The notes beneath the pieces were generated by a model, which was not told the origin of the DNA, searched no databases, and saw only the letters and a program-made list of their open reading frames with translations. Below are positions 11,359 to 17,680 of a DNA stretch of 27,690 nt, one piece after another. The translations under genes and the position numbers were made by a program. This stretch comes from a virus, in IMG/VR virus record IMGVR_UViG_3300034093_000612, positions 1 through 27,690 of that record, one strand, 5' to 3'. Numbering within the stretch: the first letter of the stretch is position 1; each line of letters opens with the position of its first letter.

Positions 11359-11548
11359 AGAATGCAGGTTTGCTCCTGGACTTAGTATGACTACTGCAGT
11401 CTATTATGCTCCAATCTATGACAAGTATGGTAATAATCTTAATCCAGATCGTAATATGACTTCTGGTAGTATTAACTGCCATACTTGTAATCGTTCTTGG
11501 GCATATTACTCTGACTTGAATGGTACAGATTATAAGGAAACTATATGA
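11333..11548 (+). CDS. small Cys-containing phage protein, 71 aa
   Basis: MNPNPSCTKECRFAPGLSMT with Cys7 and Cys11, then CHTC (49-52) before RSWAYYSDLNG. The paired cysteines suggest a single zinc site. TAATGGAGTAATAA upstream supplies a ribosome site. The end overlaps the next start by 4 nt (ATGA). Similar short Cys proteins occur in T4-like phages; function unknown. Confidence 0.7.
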   Translation: MNPNPSCTKECRFAPGLSMTTAVYYAPIYDKYGNNLNPDRNMTSGSINCHTCNRSWAYYSDLNGTDYKETI

Positions 11549-11844
11549 ATGAATGTGATTTTGATGTAGCTTTTGAATATGAGGACCATGTTATCCAAGG
11601 CATAATGGTTATTGGTCGTGCAGTGTTACCAGAAGAATATCGTTTTAAAGCATTGAATGACCAAGCATTTAAACAAGACGTGCGAGAAACCCTTATTCAG
11701 AAATTGGCTGAGGCATTATACAAAGAGAAACTGGTAGAGATTAATCAAGCACAGGATTCACTAAATGGAGAATGGCGAGTTATTATCCGTGCATTTATGA
11801 CTCCAGATTCTCAAGTACGACTATTAAGAACGGTAAAGCGATGA
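11545..11844 (+). CDS. protein of unknown function, 99 aa
   Basis: A mixed alpha/beta protein (MNECDFDVAFEYEDHVIQGI, EALYKEKLVEI, GEWRVIIRAFMTP). It is joined to both neighbours by ATGA overlaps, so all three are probably translationally coupled. No motif recognised. Confidence 0.7.
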   Translation: MNECDFDVAFEYEDHVIQGIMVIGRAVLPEEYRFKALNDQAFKQDVRETLIQKLAEALYKEKLVEINQAQDSLNGEWRVIIRAFMTPDSQVRLLRTVKR

Positions 11845-12056
11845 GATACTGGACTATTGTATTCCCTGGAGAGTTTGGTCAGTATGTTCAAGAAACATGG
11901 ACTGAAGAGCAGATTCTTAAATCCTATTATTCGTATTGGTTTCATAAGATGTGCGAAGCAAATATGCATAGTATAATTAGTGATGCACTCTGTATTGTAG
12001 ATTGGATTACTATTCATTGGGCAATGGAAACAGACGAGTTTGGAAATAAAATATGA
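11841..12056 (+). CDS. conserved phage protein (MRYWTIVFPGEFGQ type), 71 aa
   Basis: MRYWTIVFPGEFGQYVQETW followed by a helix EEQILKSYYSYWFHKMCEA and an acidic end. The opening segment is a recurrent signature of small proteins in T4-like phages, function unknown. The start overlaps the previous stop, and its own stop overlaps the kinase start (ATGA). Confidence 0.75.
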   Translation: MRYWTIVFPGEFGQYVQETWTEEQILKSYYSYWFHKMCEANMHSIISDALCIVDWITIHWAMETDEFGNKI

Positions 12057-12523
12057 GTAACTTATACGTATTAGTTGGAGTTCCTGCATCTGGAAAGAGC
12101 ACATGGGTTAATAATCAAAAGTGGAAAGACGAATGCGTATATGTATCAACAGATGAGTTTGTTGAGGATTATGCAAAGGAATGTAGTCTTACATACTCCG
12201 AGGTATTCGATGATTATATGCCACGAGCATTAGAGTTAATGGTTGAGCGAGTATTATGGGCAAAGTCACTGGGTAAGGATATTATCTGGGATCAGACTAG
12301 CACTACTATTAAAGCACGTGCAAAGAAACTACGAATGCTGCCAGATTATTATGCAATTGCCGTTGTATTTAAAACTCCCGAAAATGCAGAATTACAACGT
12401 AGATTAACTTCTCGTCCAGGAAAGATAATCCCACAAGAAGTAGTAGATAATATGTGTCTACAATTGATTAACGAACCACCTTCATTAGAAGAAGGATTTA
12501 TGGAGATATGGCATGCTGAATAA
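12053..12523 (+). CDS. polynucleotide 5'-kinase-like P-loop protein, 156 aa
   Basis: MSNLYVLVGVPASGKSTWVN carries a Walker A site GxPASGKST (residues 9-17). Next come VSTDEF (35-40) at the position of the lid/acceptor motif of PNK-type kinases, the DIIWDQT segment (about 82-88), and RRLTSRPGKIIPQEVV with Arg residues typical of the lid. Size and motifs fit the zeta-toxin/PNK branch of P-loop kinases. In this operon, with an RNA ligase, 5' phosphorylation of broken RNA is the most likely role. No 3'-phosphatase domain is fused. The separate CX5R phosphatase and metallophosphoesterase genes are possible but unproven 3' or 2',3'-end healers. Confidence 0.83.
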   Translation: MSNLYVLVGVPASGKSTWVNNQKWKDECVYVSTDEFVEDYAKECSLTYSEVFDDYMPRALELMVERVLWAKSLGKDIIWDQTSTTIKARAKKLRMLPDYYAIAVVFKTPENAELQRRLTSRPGKIIPQEVVDNMCLQLINEPPSLEEGFMEIWHAE

Positions 12524-12722
12524 AGTTTACTTACATAAAGATGATTTAGAAACATTACTGCAGTTTCTAAAAGCATTTCCCAATGGCTGTGATGTAGTGG
12601 AAGTTATCTCTGATAATAGTTCTGGTATTGGATCTATTATAACTGCCAAAATCTCTGGAATTGCTTTAAATGGTACTGTGGTAGACGTCACTAAGACGAT
12701 AGTGGACGAGTCCAGCTGGTAA
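12513..12722 (+). CDS. small protein of unknown function, 69 aa
   Basis: The last gene of the RNA-repair operon. The start lies inside the kinase gene behind GGAGATATGGC, overlapping it by 11 nt. The protein has an N-terminal helix (LETLLQFLKAFPNGCDVVEV) and a Gly/Ser/Thr beta-rich end. The stop codon runs into the terminator hairpin. Not recognised. Confidence 0.68.
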   Translation: MLNKVYLHKDDLETLLQFLKAFPNGCDVVEVISDNSSGIGSIITAKISGIALNGTVVDVTKTIVDESSW

Positions 12723-12740
12723 CCCTACAGATCTGAGGGT
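12722..12740 (+). terminator. terminator hairpin fused to next promoter
   Basis: ACCCT (12722-12726) pairs with AGGGT (12736-12740) around a loop containing the palindrome CAGATCTG, then CTTTACTTT. The U-rich part forms the next -35. Confidence 0.75.
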
Positions 12741-12741
12741 C

Positions 12742-12770
12742 TTTACTTTAATTCGTCCCAGCGGTATAAT
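12742..12770 (+). promoter_or_regulatory. intercistronic promoter
   Basis: TTTACT (12742-12747), 17 nt, TATAAT (12765-12770), with extended -35 TTTACTTTAATTC. Confidence 0.85.
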
Positions 12771-12800
12771 AAGTTATACTGAAATGAAAGAGAGATTGAA

Positions 12801-13136
12801 ATGACTGAAAGATACACCGTAATTACCAAGTCTGGTGAGATGACATTTGCTAGCAAAGAATCTGCATGGGACTTCCTCTCTAAAATTGGTACCTTCCAAG
12901 GGTTTACCAAAGAAATCTATCCTCGCAACATTGAAGAAGCTGTTGAGTACCACTTGACATATGAACGTAGTGGATTGGAAGGTGTTTTTGCAATGATCCG
13001 TCATGCCGAGCAAATGAGAGCTATGGCAAAACACGCTGCCGAAATCCGTCGTGTTGCAGCTGCCTCTGCTCCTAGAGACAGCCATGAGTTTAGGTCACAC
13101 TTTGATAGCACTTACAGTGGCTACACCTGGGAGTGA
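12801..13136 (+). CDS. protein of unknown function, 111 aa
   Basis: A single-gene transcription unit between two terminator-promoter cassettes. It starts MTERYTVITKSGEMTFASKE, which looks like a short beta hairpin. A long helical region follows, with an Ala/Met-rich stretch (MIRHAEQMRAMAKHAAEIRR) that could form a coiled coil, then a polar aromatic end. GAAAGAGAG precedes the start. Not recognised. Confidence 0.7.
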   Translation: MTERYTVITKSGEMTFASKESAWDFLSKIGTFQGFTKEIYPRNIEEAVEYHLTYERSGLEGVFAMIRHAEQMRAMAKHAAEIRRVAAASAPRDSHEFRSHFDSTYSGYTWE

Positions 13137-13141
13137 CTAAT

Positions 13142-13160
13142 CCCCTACAGATCTGAGGGG
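13142..13160 (+). terminator. terminator hairpin fused to next promoter
   Basis: CCCCT (13142-13146) pairs with AGGGG (13156-13160). The loop again holds CAGATCTG. CTTTACTTT follows at once. Its loop equals that at 12722 while the stem has compensating C-G changes. Confidence 0.75.
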
Positions 13161-13161
13161 C

Positions 13162-13190
13162 TTTACTTTAATTCGGATCTATGGTATAAT
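13162..13190 (+). promoter_or_regulatory. intercistronic promoter
   Basis: TTTACT (13162-13167), 17 nt, TATAAT (13185-13190), with extended -35 TTTACTTTAATTC. Confidence 0.85.
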
Positions 13191-13221
13191 CATTACTATG
13201 ATGAAACGAAAAGGAACTGAA

Positions 13222-13419
13222 ATGTCTGCTATGAGTGAGTTGCATGCTGAGGTTGTTGAGATGGTTGTCGATTGCGTCAACTACGACGTGATTACAGAGT
13301 TTATGGTGAAATCAGGTTATCCTCGCGAGGCTTGCCGAATCATCATCGATCAGATTGCTAGCGACATCGATGCGCAAGAACGTGCTGCCGAAATTGCTGC
13401 AGAATCTTACTTCAACTAA
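13222..13419 (+). CDS. small acidic helical protein, 65 aa
   Basis: MSAMSELHAEVVEMVVDCVN opens an almost wholly helical, acidic protein ending AQERAAEIAAESYFN. The ATG at 13222 follows AAAAGGAACTGAA and is preferred. The in-frame ATG at 13198 lies at the predicted transcription start and has no ribosome site. It is the first gene of the operon to 15674. Not recognised. Confidence 0.68.
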   Translation: MSAMSELHAEVVEMVVDCVNYDVITEFMVKSGYPREACRIIIDQIASDIDAQERAAEIAAESYFN

Positions 13420-13430
13420 GGTAATATAAA

Positions 13431-13592
13431 ATGGAAACCCAATTGACTGTAGCGGAATTGATCCGCATCTTACAAGCCTTGCCAAACCAAGAAGCATTGG
13501 TTGATATGGCAATGAACCAAGAATATCAAAACGCAGTTACTGCATCAGATATTCATGTTTGGTCTCCTGAATTGGTTATTATTGGAGAATAA
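13431..13592 (+). CDS. small conserved phage protein, 53 aa
   Basis: METQLTVAELIRILQALPNQ, then LVDMAMNQEYQNAV and SPELVIIGE. The pattern of an LxxLPxxxxV helix-turn followed by a short strand resembles a group of small phage proteins with the form ELIxxLxxLPxDAxV. Function unknown. AAGGTAATATAAA precedes it. It is 1 nt before the next start. Confidence 0.68.
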   Translation: METQLTVAELIRILQALPNQEALVDMAMNQEYQNAVTASDIHVWSPELVIIGE

Positions 13593-13593
13593 T

Positions 13594-13857
13594 ATGTATA
13601 CAGTAGAATACAATGGTCGTAATTACTATGTGCGTCATGGTTCTCCCTTTGATCGTGGCTCTGCAGATTCCTATTATGATCGTGGTCGTGATCCACACAA
13701 ATATCCAAATGGCACTGGCCATGCACCTCGCATTGAATCTAATAATATGACCGAGCAAGAGATTGAAGAATACTTTGCTGGTTATGATTGGAATGAAGAT
13801 TACGGCGATAAAAAAGAACTGGGATTAATAAACAGGAACAAGAATGCAACTAATTAA
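13594..13857 (+). CDS. conserved protein with RGSADSYY motif, 87 aa
   Basis: Residues about 18-45 (PFDRGSADSYYDRGRDPHKY followed by PNGTGHAPR) and the C-terminal TEQEIEEYFAGYDWNEDYGD with DKK define a small family I recall from phages and bacteria, function unknown. The start at 13594 follows ATTGGAGAATA at the end of the previous gene. The end overlaps the next ORF by 14 nt. Confidence 0.78.
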   Translation: MYTVEYNGRNYYVRHGSPFDRGSADSYYDRGRDPHKYPNGTGHAPRIESNNMTEQEIEEYFAGYDWNEDYGDKKELGLINRNKNATN

Positions 13858-14050
13858 GTTATCCATGCCTGGATGGGAGAAAGAATTCTCCACTGAAGAC
13901 GAATGCAAAGCTGAGTTATACAATTATATCTGCACTCTTTGCCGTAAAGGTACGGAGTTTAGAGAATATAAAGTACCTCCAATCGATGCTAATTCGTCAT
14001 TGGATGCTATGTTATCATCTGCATGTGGATGCGAGTTTATGGTGGAATAA
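13844..14050 (+). CDS. small conserved phage protein, 68 aa
   Basis: MQLIKLSMPGWEKEFSTEDE, then CKAELYNYICTLCRKG, then a GCEFMVE end. Four to five cysteines may bind metal, but the spacing gives no clear ribbon. AACAGGAACAAG precedes the start. Its stop overlaps the start of the GGQ protein (TAATG), suggesting coupled translation. Confidence 0.7.
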   Translation: MQLIKLSMPGWEKEFSTEDECKAELYNYICTLCRKGTEFREYKVPPIDANSSLDAMLSSACGCEFMVE

Positions 14051-14424
14051 TGAAAATAACTCCAGATCAATTTAGATACGAATGGTTCTCTGGAACTGGT
14101 AAGGGTGGGCAACATCGTAACAAACACCAGAATTGCTGCAGGTGCATTCATGAGCCAACTGGTATTCAGGCAAATGGAACTAATTCTAGATCCCGAGAAG
14201 ATAATCGAGCAGCTGCATATAGCACATGCATATCAAGGGTAATGGCTCACTATCATAAGGATACAGAACGATATCTTGCAGGTAATGAGCGCATTCGCAC
14301 ATATCATGAAGCCGATAATCGTGTAACTGACCATGCCTCGGGTTATGTAGATACGTATAGTAATGTAATGGACAAGGGTGAATTGGATGCCATGATTACT
14401 AGTAGAGCCAAAGCTATAAGGTGA
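14050..14424 (+). CDS. release-factor-like GGQ protein (codon-independent, ArfB/ICT1-type), 124 aa
   Basis: Residues 14-25 (SGTGKGGQHRNK) contain the universal GGQ of class I release factors, followed by the expected segment ATGIQAxxxxSRSRExNRAAA in form. The protein is just this one domain plus a C-terminal helix; the codon-recognition domains of RF1/RF2 are missing. Such proteins hydrolyse peptidyl-tRNA on stalled ribosomes (ArfB/ICT1) or act as RF homologues. A phage copy could free ribosomes stuck on broken mRNA and spare tRNAs. It lacks the long Lys/Arg tail typical of ArfB, so its ribosome docking may differ. It is coupled to the gene before it. Confidence 0.85.
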   Translation: MKITPDQFRYEWFSGTGKGGQHRNKHQNCCRCIHEPTGIQANGTNSRSREDNRAAAYSTCISRVMAHYHKDTERYLAGNERIRTYHEADNRVTDHASGYVDTYSNVMDKGELDAMITSRAKAIR

Positions 14425-14427
14425 AAT

Positions 14428-14907
14428 ATGAATACCACTGCACTATACCTGGAGTTTGAGATACACTACCATAAGGACATAAAAGAATCATCACATTCCC
14501 AGGAAGATAAACGATGGAAGCAAGGTCAAATAGACTTACTGCAGCGTATGGTAAATGAGATAGATGGAATACCAGAACCAACGCTGCTAGAGAGACTAAT
14601 AGAAGTCGGTAGCTGGATGGATGAGGATAAAGGTTATAGTGAATCTACACTAGAGAAACAAGCAGAGTTTGCAAGAAACCGTAACTATCACATAACGAAT
14701 ACTAGTAATCCAGTAGACTTTCCAAAATGCAACTGTCATACATGCAGACCAATAGACTATACAGATCCAGAATCCGTCTACATGAGATTATGTCCTGAAT
14801 GTGGTAATAAAAGATGTCCCAAAGCAACCAATCATACTAACAAATGTACCAATAGTAATGATCCAGGACAAGAAGGATCAATCTATTACAATAGAGAATG
14901 GATATAG
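14428..14907 (+). CDS. conserved phage zinc-binding protein, 159 aa
   Basis: The N-terminal half is helical and charged. The C-terminal half has CNCHTC (107-112), then LCPECGNKRCPKATNHTNKC and SNDPGQEGS. The block CPxCGNKRCPxAxxHxxxC...SNxPGQxGS is a motif I recognise from tailed phages, very likely a zinc site. Function unknown. GGTGAAAT precedes the start. Confidence 0.78.
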   Translation: MNTTALYLEFEIHYHKDIKESSHSQEDKRWKQGQIDLLQRMVNEIDGIPEPTLLERLIEVGSWMDEDKGYSESTLEKQAEFARNRNYHITNTSNPVDFPKCNCHTCRPIDYTDPESVYMRLCPECGNKRCPKATNHTNKCTNSNDPGQEGSIYYNREWI

Positions 14908-14910
14908 AAT

Positions 14911-15114
14911 ATGACAGATCTAGAGAAACTTGAAGCACGAATCGAATCAGTTGATAGTGCCATTGATGCAGTAAAGTCTGCCGTGGTAGTAGAGAGAAAG
15001 ATGTCTCATGATAAACATCCTAATGGACACTATACTAAAGCATTGGCAGAACTGTTGACTATTCAATCTGGCTTAAATGCACTACGAATTAGAATGAACG
15101 CAGTGGGTAGGTAG
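14911..15114 (+). CDS. small helical protein, 67 aa
   Basis: MTDLEKLEARIESVDSAIDA forms a heptad-like helix, followed by a short loop (HDKHPNGHYT) and a second helix ending RMNAVGR. It is probably a helical hairpin or coiled-coil dimer. It is 3 nt from both neighbours. Not recognised. Confidence 0.68.
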   Translation: MTDLEKLEARIESVDSAIDAVKSAVVVERKMSHDKHPNGHYTKALAELLTIQSGLNALRIRMNAVGR

Positions 15115-15116
15115 AT

Positions 15117-15317
15117 ATGAACCTATATGAACTAATAGAGAGAATACGTACACAACGTATAATAAGTGCAAATAATAAAAGAAACCATAGACCAGCAAAG
15201 GTTAACACTAAGGATATTGCATGTCCATATTGCTTATCAGATAATGATGCAATTAGGGAAACATACTATGACCAAACATGTAGGGTGTGTGTAGAGAGAA
15301 TGAATGGTGCTATTTAG
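15117..15317 (+). CDS. small zinc-finger-like protein, 66 aa
   Basis: A basic N-terminal helix (LIERIRTQRIISANNKRNHR) precedes CPYC (36-39) and CRVC (55-58), a two-knuckle zinc site of 4 Cys. It may bind nucleic acid. GTAGGTAG precedes the start. A 66-nt gap follows without a promoter of the type seen elsewhere. Confidence 0.7.
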   Translation: MNLYELIERIRTQRIISANNKRNHRPAKVNTKDIACPYCLSDNDAIRETYYDQTCRVCVERMNGAI

Positions 15318-15383
15318 TCGTGTTATTTTCGTGGTTATCGCACCGTGCTAAATAGTGCTTATCTATGATTACCCTCAAATAAA

Positions 15384-15674
15384 ATGGCATATAAAGAAAA
15401 AGAATGTCCGACCTGTGGTGAAATTCACTATAAAAGAGGTCCATACTGCTCACGCTCATGTGGTAATAGCCGCATACACAGTGACGAACACAAGCAAATA
15501 CTGTCATTAAAGCAATCAAAGTACATGAATAGTGGTAATGATAGTGCCGAGCAAGTCAAATATAATTTAAATCATGGTGATGAACCAGATATGGCACTAC
15601 CAGGCAAGGAACCACCACTGAAACGTGGTCAATTTGTGCAGGATGGCGACCTATGGACACTGGATGGCATGTAA
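15384..15674 (+). CDS. zinc-finger protein of phage type, 96 aa
   Basis: CPTCGEIHYKRGPYCSRSCG (residues 8-27) is a CxxC...CxxxC treble-clef-like knuckle, followed by SDEHKQ and SLKQSKYM helices as in proteins related to homing-endonuclease DNA-binding modules. A linker and a hydrophilic C-terminus with LKRGQFVQDGDLWTLDGM follow. No nuclease motif is seen, so it may be only a nucleic-acid-binding protein. The stop leads straight into a terminator. Confidence 0.7.
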   Translation: MAYKEKECPTCGEIHYKRGPYCSRSCGNSRIHSDEHKQILSLKQSKYMNSGNDSAEQVKYNLNHGDEPDMALPGKEPPLKRGQFVQDGDLWTLDGM

Positions 15675-15675
15675 A

Positions 15676-15694
15676 ACCCTCATAACTGTAGGGT
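15676..15694 (+). terminator. terminator hairpin fused to next promoter
   Basis: ACCCT (15676-15680) pairs with AGGGT (15690-15694), then CTTTACTTT, which is also the next -35. Confidence 0.7.
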
Positions 15695-15695
15695 C

Positions 15696-15724
15696 TTTAC
15701 TTTAATTCGGCTTTGCGGTATAAT
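15696..15724 (+). promoter_or_regulatory. intercistronic promoter
   Basis: TTTACT (15696-15701), 17 nt, TATAAT (15719-15724), with extended -35 TTTACTTTAATTC. Confidence 0.85.
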
Positions 15725-15746
15725 TATTGTATATTAGGAGTGAAAA

Positions 15747-15911
15747 ATGAGTGGTTCGATACGTGCTGGTGTTGGTTTCATGATGGTTTACGGTGCTGTA
15801 GGCACTATGGAAGTCGATCCTGCTGCATCCTTGGTGCAATTGACCCTAATCGCAGTGTGTGGACTTGCAATAATGCTGTCTGGTGTGCTTGCAATGAACA
15901 AAAATAGTTGA
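15747..15911 (+). CDS. small membrane protein, 54 aa
   Basis: Two short hydrophobic segments (GVGFMMVYGAVGTM and LVQLTLIAVCGLAIMLSGVL) give a hairpin-like inner-membrane protein. The form FxxVxGAVGT...DPAASLxxQL...GLxxMxSGV is shared with small membrane proteins of other phages that I recall, role unknown. TTAGGAGTG precedes the ATG. It is the sole gene of its transcript before the next promoter. Confidence 0.75.
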   Translation: MSGSIRAGVGFMMVYGAVGTMEVDPAASLVQLTLIAVCGLAIMLSGVLAMNKNS

Positions 15912-15936
15912 TTTTTATTTGACTTTGATGTAGAAT
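15908..15936 (+). promoter_or_regulatory. promoter, variant boxes
   Basis: TTGATT (15908-15913), 17 nt, TAGAAT (15931-15936). The -35 extends as TTGATTTTTATTT and overlaps the stop codon of the membrane protein gene. It deviates from TATAAT and is probably weaker. There is no terminator hairpin before it. Confidence 0.6.
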
Positions 15937-15967
15937 AACTGTGTTACTGGATGATGAGGATAGATTA

Positions 15968-16120
15968 ATGTATACAGTGTTGTTTCCTAGTGGTAAAACC
16001 TTAGTATTCGGAATTAAGGCACTGGCAGAGACATATGCGACTGCTTATCGTGGTGTCCTGATCTCTAGAGAGACTGTGGAAACAGGAATAACCCCTAAGA
16101 CTGTAGGGTGTTTACTTTAA
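15968..16120 (+). CDS. small phage protein reading into terminator/promoter, 50 aa
   Basis: MYTVLFPSGKTLVFGIKALA then ETYATAYRGVLISRETVE. The FPSG...KxxAETYAxAYRGV pattern resembles small proteins of T4-like phages. The frame stays open through the terminator stem and into the -35 of the promoter at 16111, ending TAA at 16118-16120. The last eight residues are therefore encoded by regulatory DNA. Only a moderate site (GAGGATAGATTA) precedes the ATG. Confidence 0.65.
   Translation: MYTVLFPSGKTLVFGIKALAETYATAYRGVLISRETVETGITPKTVGCLL
16093..16108 (+). terminator. terminator hairpin inside the 3' end of a gene
   Basis: CCCTA (16093-16097) pairs with TAGGG (16104-16108), followed by T-G-TTTACTTT. 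It lies within the coding frame of the gene at 15968. Confidence 0.65.
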
Positions 16121-16139
16121 TTCGTCGATACTGTATAAT
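16111..16139 (+). promoter_or_regulatory. promoter of the AAA+ ATPase gene
   Basis: TTTACT (16111-16116), 17 nt, TATAAT (16134-16139), with extended -35 TTTACTTTAATTC. Confidence 0.85.
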
Positions 16140-16169
16140 AACTCTATTGTGATTATGAAAGAACTTGAA

Positions 16170-17087
16170 ATGAACGTCTCTGTCTCCTTTGATTCCGCCT
16201 CTGGCAAATTTGTTGGCTCCCTGAATGGTAAAGTCGTGGTCCGCTCTGTGGGTCGTGCATACGTGGAACGTCGTCTCGAAGAGATGGCTGGTTCCAAAAT
16301 CAACTTTATTGCTGCTGACAAAGCATCTGCTAAAAAGTCTGCTGATCGTGAAGCAAAGTTTGGCATCAATGCTCGCTTTGGTTTCGTAGAAAAGCTGGTG
16401 TCCATGGTGGCATCCTCTGTTCAGCCTTCTGCTGTGATCACTGGCGAAGGTGGTCTCGGCAAGACATTCACTGTGATTAAGACCTTGGAAGCCAATGGTT
16501 TTAAGGACATCTCTGACTTGGGTGATTTTGCTGTTGGCGAAAAGATCAATGCTAGCAAGTGCTTTACTATGGTCAAAGGTTACTCTACTGCCAAGGGTTT
16601 GTATCGTACCCTGTTTGAGAACCAAAAGTCTATCATCGTGTTTGACGACTGCGATGCTGTGTTGAAGGATGCTGTTGCACTGAACCTGCTCAAAGGTGCT
16701 CTTGACTCCTATGGTAAGCGTATCATCTCCTGGAATGCAGACATGAAAGACGAAGATCTGCCACGTTCCTTCTCCTTCGAAGGTCGTGTTATCTTTATCT
16801 CCAACATGGATCAGGACAAGATCGACCAAGCTATCCGTAGTCGTTCCATGATGATCGACTTGTCCATGACCTTGGACCAAAAGATCGATCGTATGGAGTA
16901 CATTGCAAAGAGCGATGAGTTCCTGCCTGAGTACGATGCTGCTGTTAAGACAGATGCCTTGTCCTTGATTCGTGAACTCAAGAGTGATTGCAAAGAAATC
17001 TCCTTGCGCACCTTGATTGCTGTTAGCAAGATCCGTGCCTCTAACAAGGACTGGAAAGACTTGGCTACTTACATGTTGACTGCTTAA
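16170..17087 (+). CDS. AAA+ ATPase, 305 aa
   Basis: Walker A is GEGGLGKT (92-99), Walker B is SIIVFDDCDAV (154-164), sensor 1 is ISNMD (210-214) and a possible arginine finger lies in AIRSRS (221-226). About 80 residues precede the ATPase core, and a helical lid follows to the C-terminus. It looks like a stand-alone phage AAA+ protein acting as remodeller or loader; the target is unknown. It is well expressed by design: own promoter, GAACTTGAA before the ATG, and the GC-richer codon style also seen in the DUF2828 gene. A vWA partner such as DUF2828 would fit the common AAA-vWA pairing, but the genes are 9.4 kb apart. An earlier in-frame ATG at 16155 is possible. Confidence 0.83.
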   Translation: MNVSVSFDSASGKFVGSLNGKVVVRSVGRAYVERRLEEMAGSKINFIAADKASAKKSADREAKFGINARFGFVEKLVSMVASSVQPSAVITGEGGLGKTFTVIKTLEANGFKDISDLGDFAVGEKINASKCFTMVKGYSTAKGLYRTLFENQKSIIVFDDCDAVLKDAVALNLLKGALDSYGKRIISWNADMKDEDLPRSFSFEGRVIFISNMDQDKIDQAIRSRSMMIDLSMTLDQKIDRMEYIAKSDEFLPEYDAAVKTDALSLIRELKSDCKEISLRTLIAVSKIRASNKDWKDLATYMLTA

Positions 17088-17094
17088 GGAACAC

Positions 17095-17310
17095 ATGCCT
17101 ACTATTACTGGACTTACAAAGCGACAAGTTACACTCCTGGACACTATGTGGTCCATGGAGTCTACTGAGCAGTATGATGAGTGGAAGAGTACACAGGATG
17201 CAAGTGAGATTGCAACACTGGAACAACTGATGATGCTGAGTGTTGCAGAAGATGAGCCACTGTGCTTGCAAGATGCAACAAAAGTGTTGACTAATATTAT
17301 GAAAATATAG
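17095..17310 (+). CDS. small acidic conserved protein, 71 aa
   Basis: MPTITGLTKRQVTLLDTMWS, then an acidic helix (QYDEWKSTQDASEIATLEQL) and a hydrophobic end (KVLTNIMKI). The TxRQxxLLDxMW start resembles small phage proteins that I recall with the form LTxxQxxLLDxMWxxxT. AAGGAACAC precedes the start, 7 nt after the ATPase gene, so it is co-transcribed. Function unknown. Confidence 0.72.
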   Translation: MPTITGLTKRQVTLLDTMWSMESTEQYDEWKSTQDASEIATLEQLMMLSVAEDEPLCLQDATKVLTNIMKI

Positions 17311-17333
17311 TGTTTTAATTAGACTTAGCACTG

Positions 17334-17350
17334 CCGTTTTAATTCAACGG
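17334..17350 (+). terminator. possible hairpin after the ATPase operon
   Basis: CCGTT (17334-17338) pairs with AACGG (17346-17350) around TTAATTC, followed by GACTCCTCCC rather than a U-tract. It is a weak candidate. The gap 17311-17406 holds nothing else clear. Confidence 0.35.
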
Positions 17351-17406
17351 GACTCCTCCCTTAGCCTAATAACGACTTAAACCCCCACACACATTTATTC
17401 TCTCCT

Positions 17407-17577
17407 ATGACTACATCATCCAACACCATGCAAGAGTATTTCGATTTCCTAGTTGAGCTCCGTGATTCAGGGGTAACTAATATGTGGGGCGCTGCTCCAT
17501 TCCTGCATGCTGCATTCCCAGAGCTAACACTAAAAGAAGCAAGAGCCATACACATTGCATGGATAGAGTCCTTTTAA
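17407..17577 (+). CDS. conserved phage protein (GVTNMWGAAPFL type), 56 aa
   Basis: MQEYFDFLVELRDSGVTNMW continuing GAAPFLHAAFPELTLKEAR and HIAWIESF is a small helical family widespread in tailed phages (YxxFLxxLRxSGVTNMxGAAPxL), function unknown. The usual ribosome site is missing: only a pyrimidine-rich stretch (TTATTCTCTCCT) lies before the ATG at 17407. The in-frame ATG at 17428 is no better. Confidence 0.78.
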   Translation: MTTSSNTMQEYFDFLVELRDSGVTNMWGAAPFLHAAFPELTLKEARAIHIAWIESF

Positions 17578-17639
17578 TAGGGTTACACACTTTGGGTTCA
17601 CTTTGTCCCAAAAATCGCCGCCGAAAAATTTTAACAGGT

Positions 17640-17664
17640 AGAGGGTTGCGACCCGATACCCTCT
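17640..17664 (+). promoter_or_regulatory. 7-bp hairpin just before a ribosome binding site
   Basis: AGAGGGT (17640-17646) pairs perfectly with ACCCTCT (17658-17664). The next gene starts at 17681 behind AAAAGG. No U-tract follows. It could affect translation of the gene at 17681 or protect the message after processing. Confidence 0.45.
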
Positions 17665-17680
17665 CTAGAAAAGGTTTATC

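Noticed and set aside
15713-15907. Cys/Trp-rich 64-codon frame over the small membrane protein gene
   Set aside because: Out-of-frame shadow starting within the promoter; the frame from 15747 has a strong ribosome site and a typical membrane-protein composition.
16095-17156. Long reverse-strand open frame opposite the AAA+ ATPase
   Set aside because: Antisense shadow of a gene with complete Walker and sensor motifs; codon pattern is the mirror of the forward gene.
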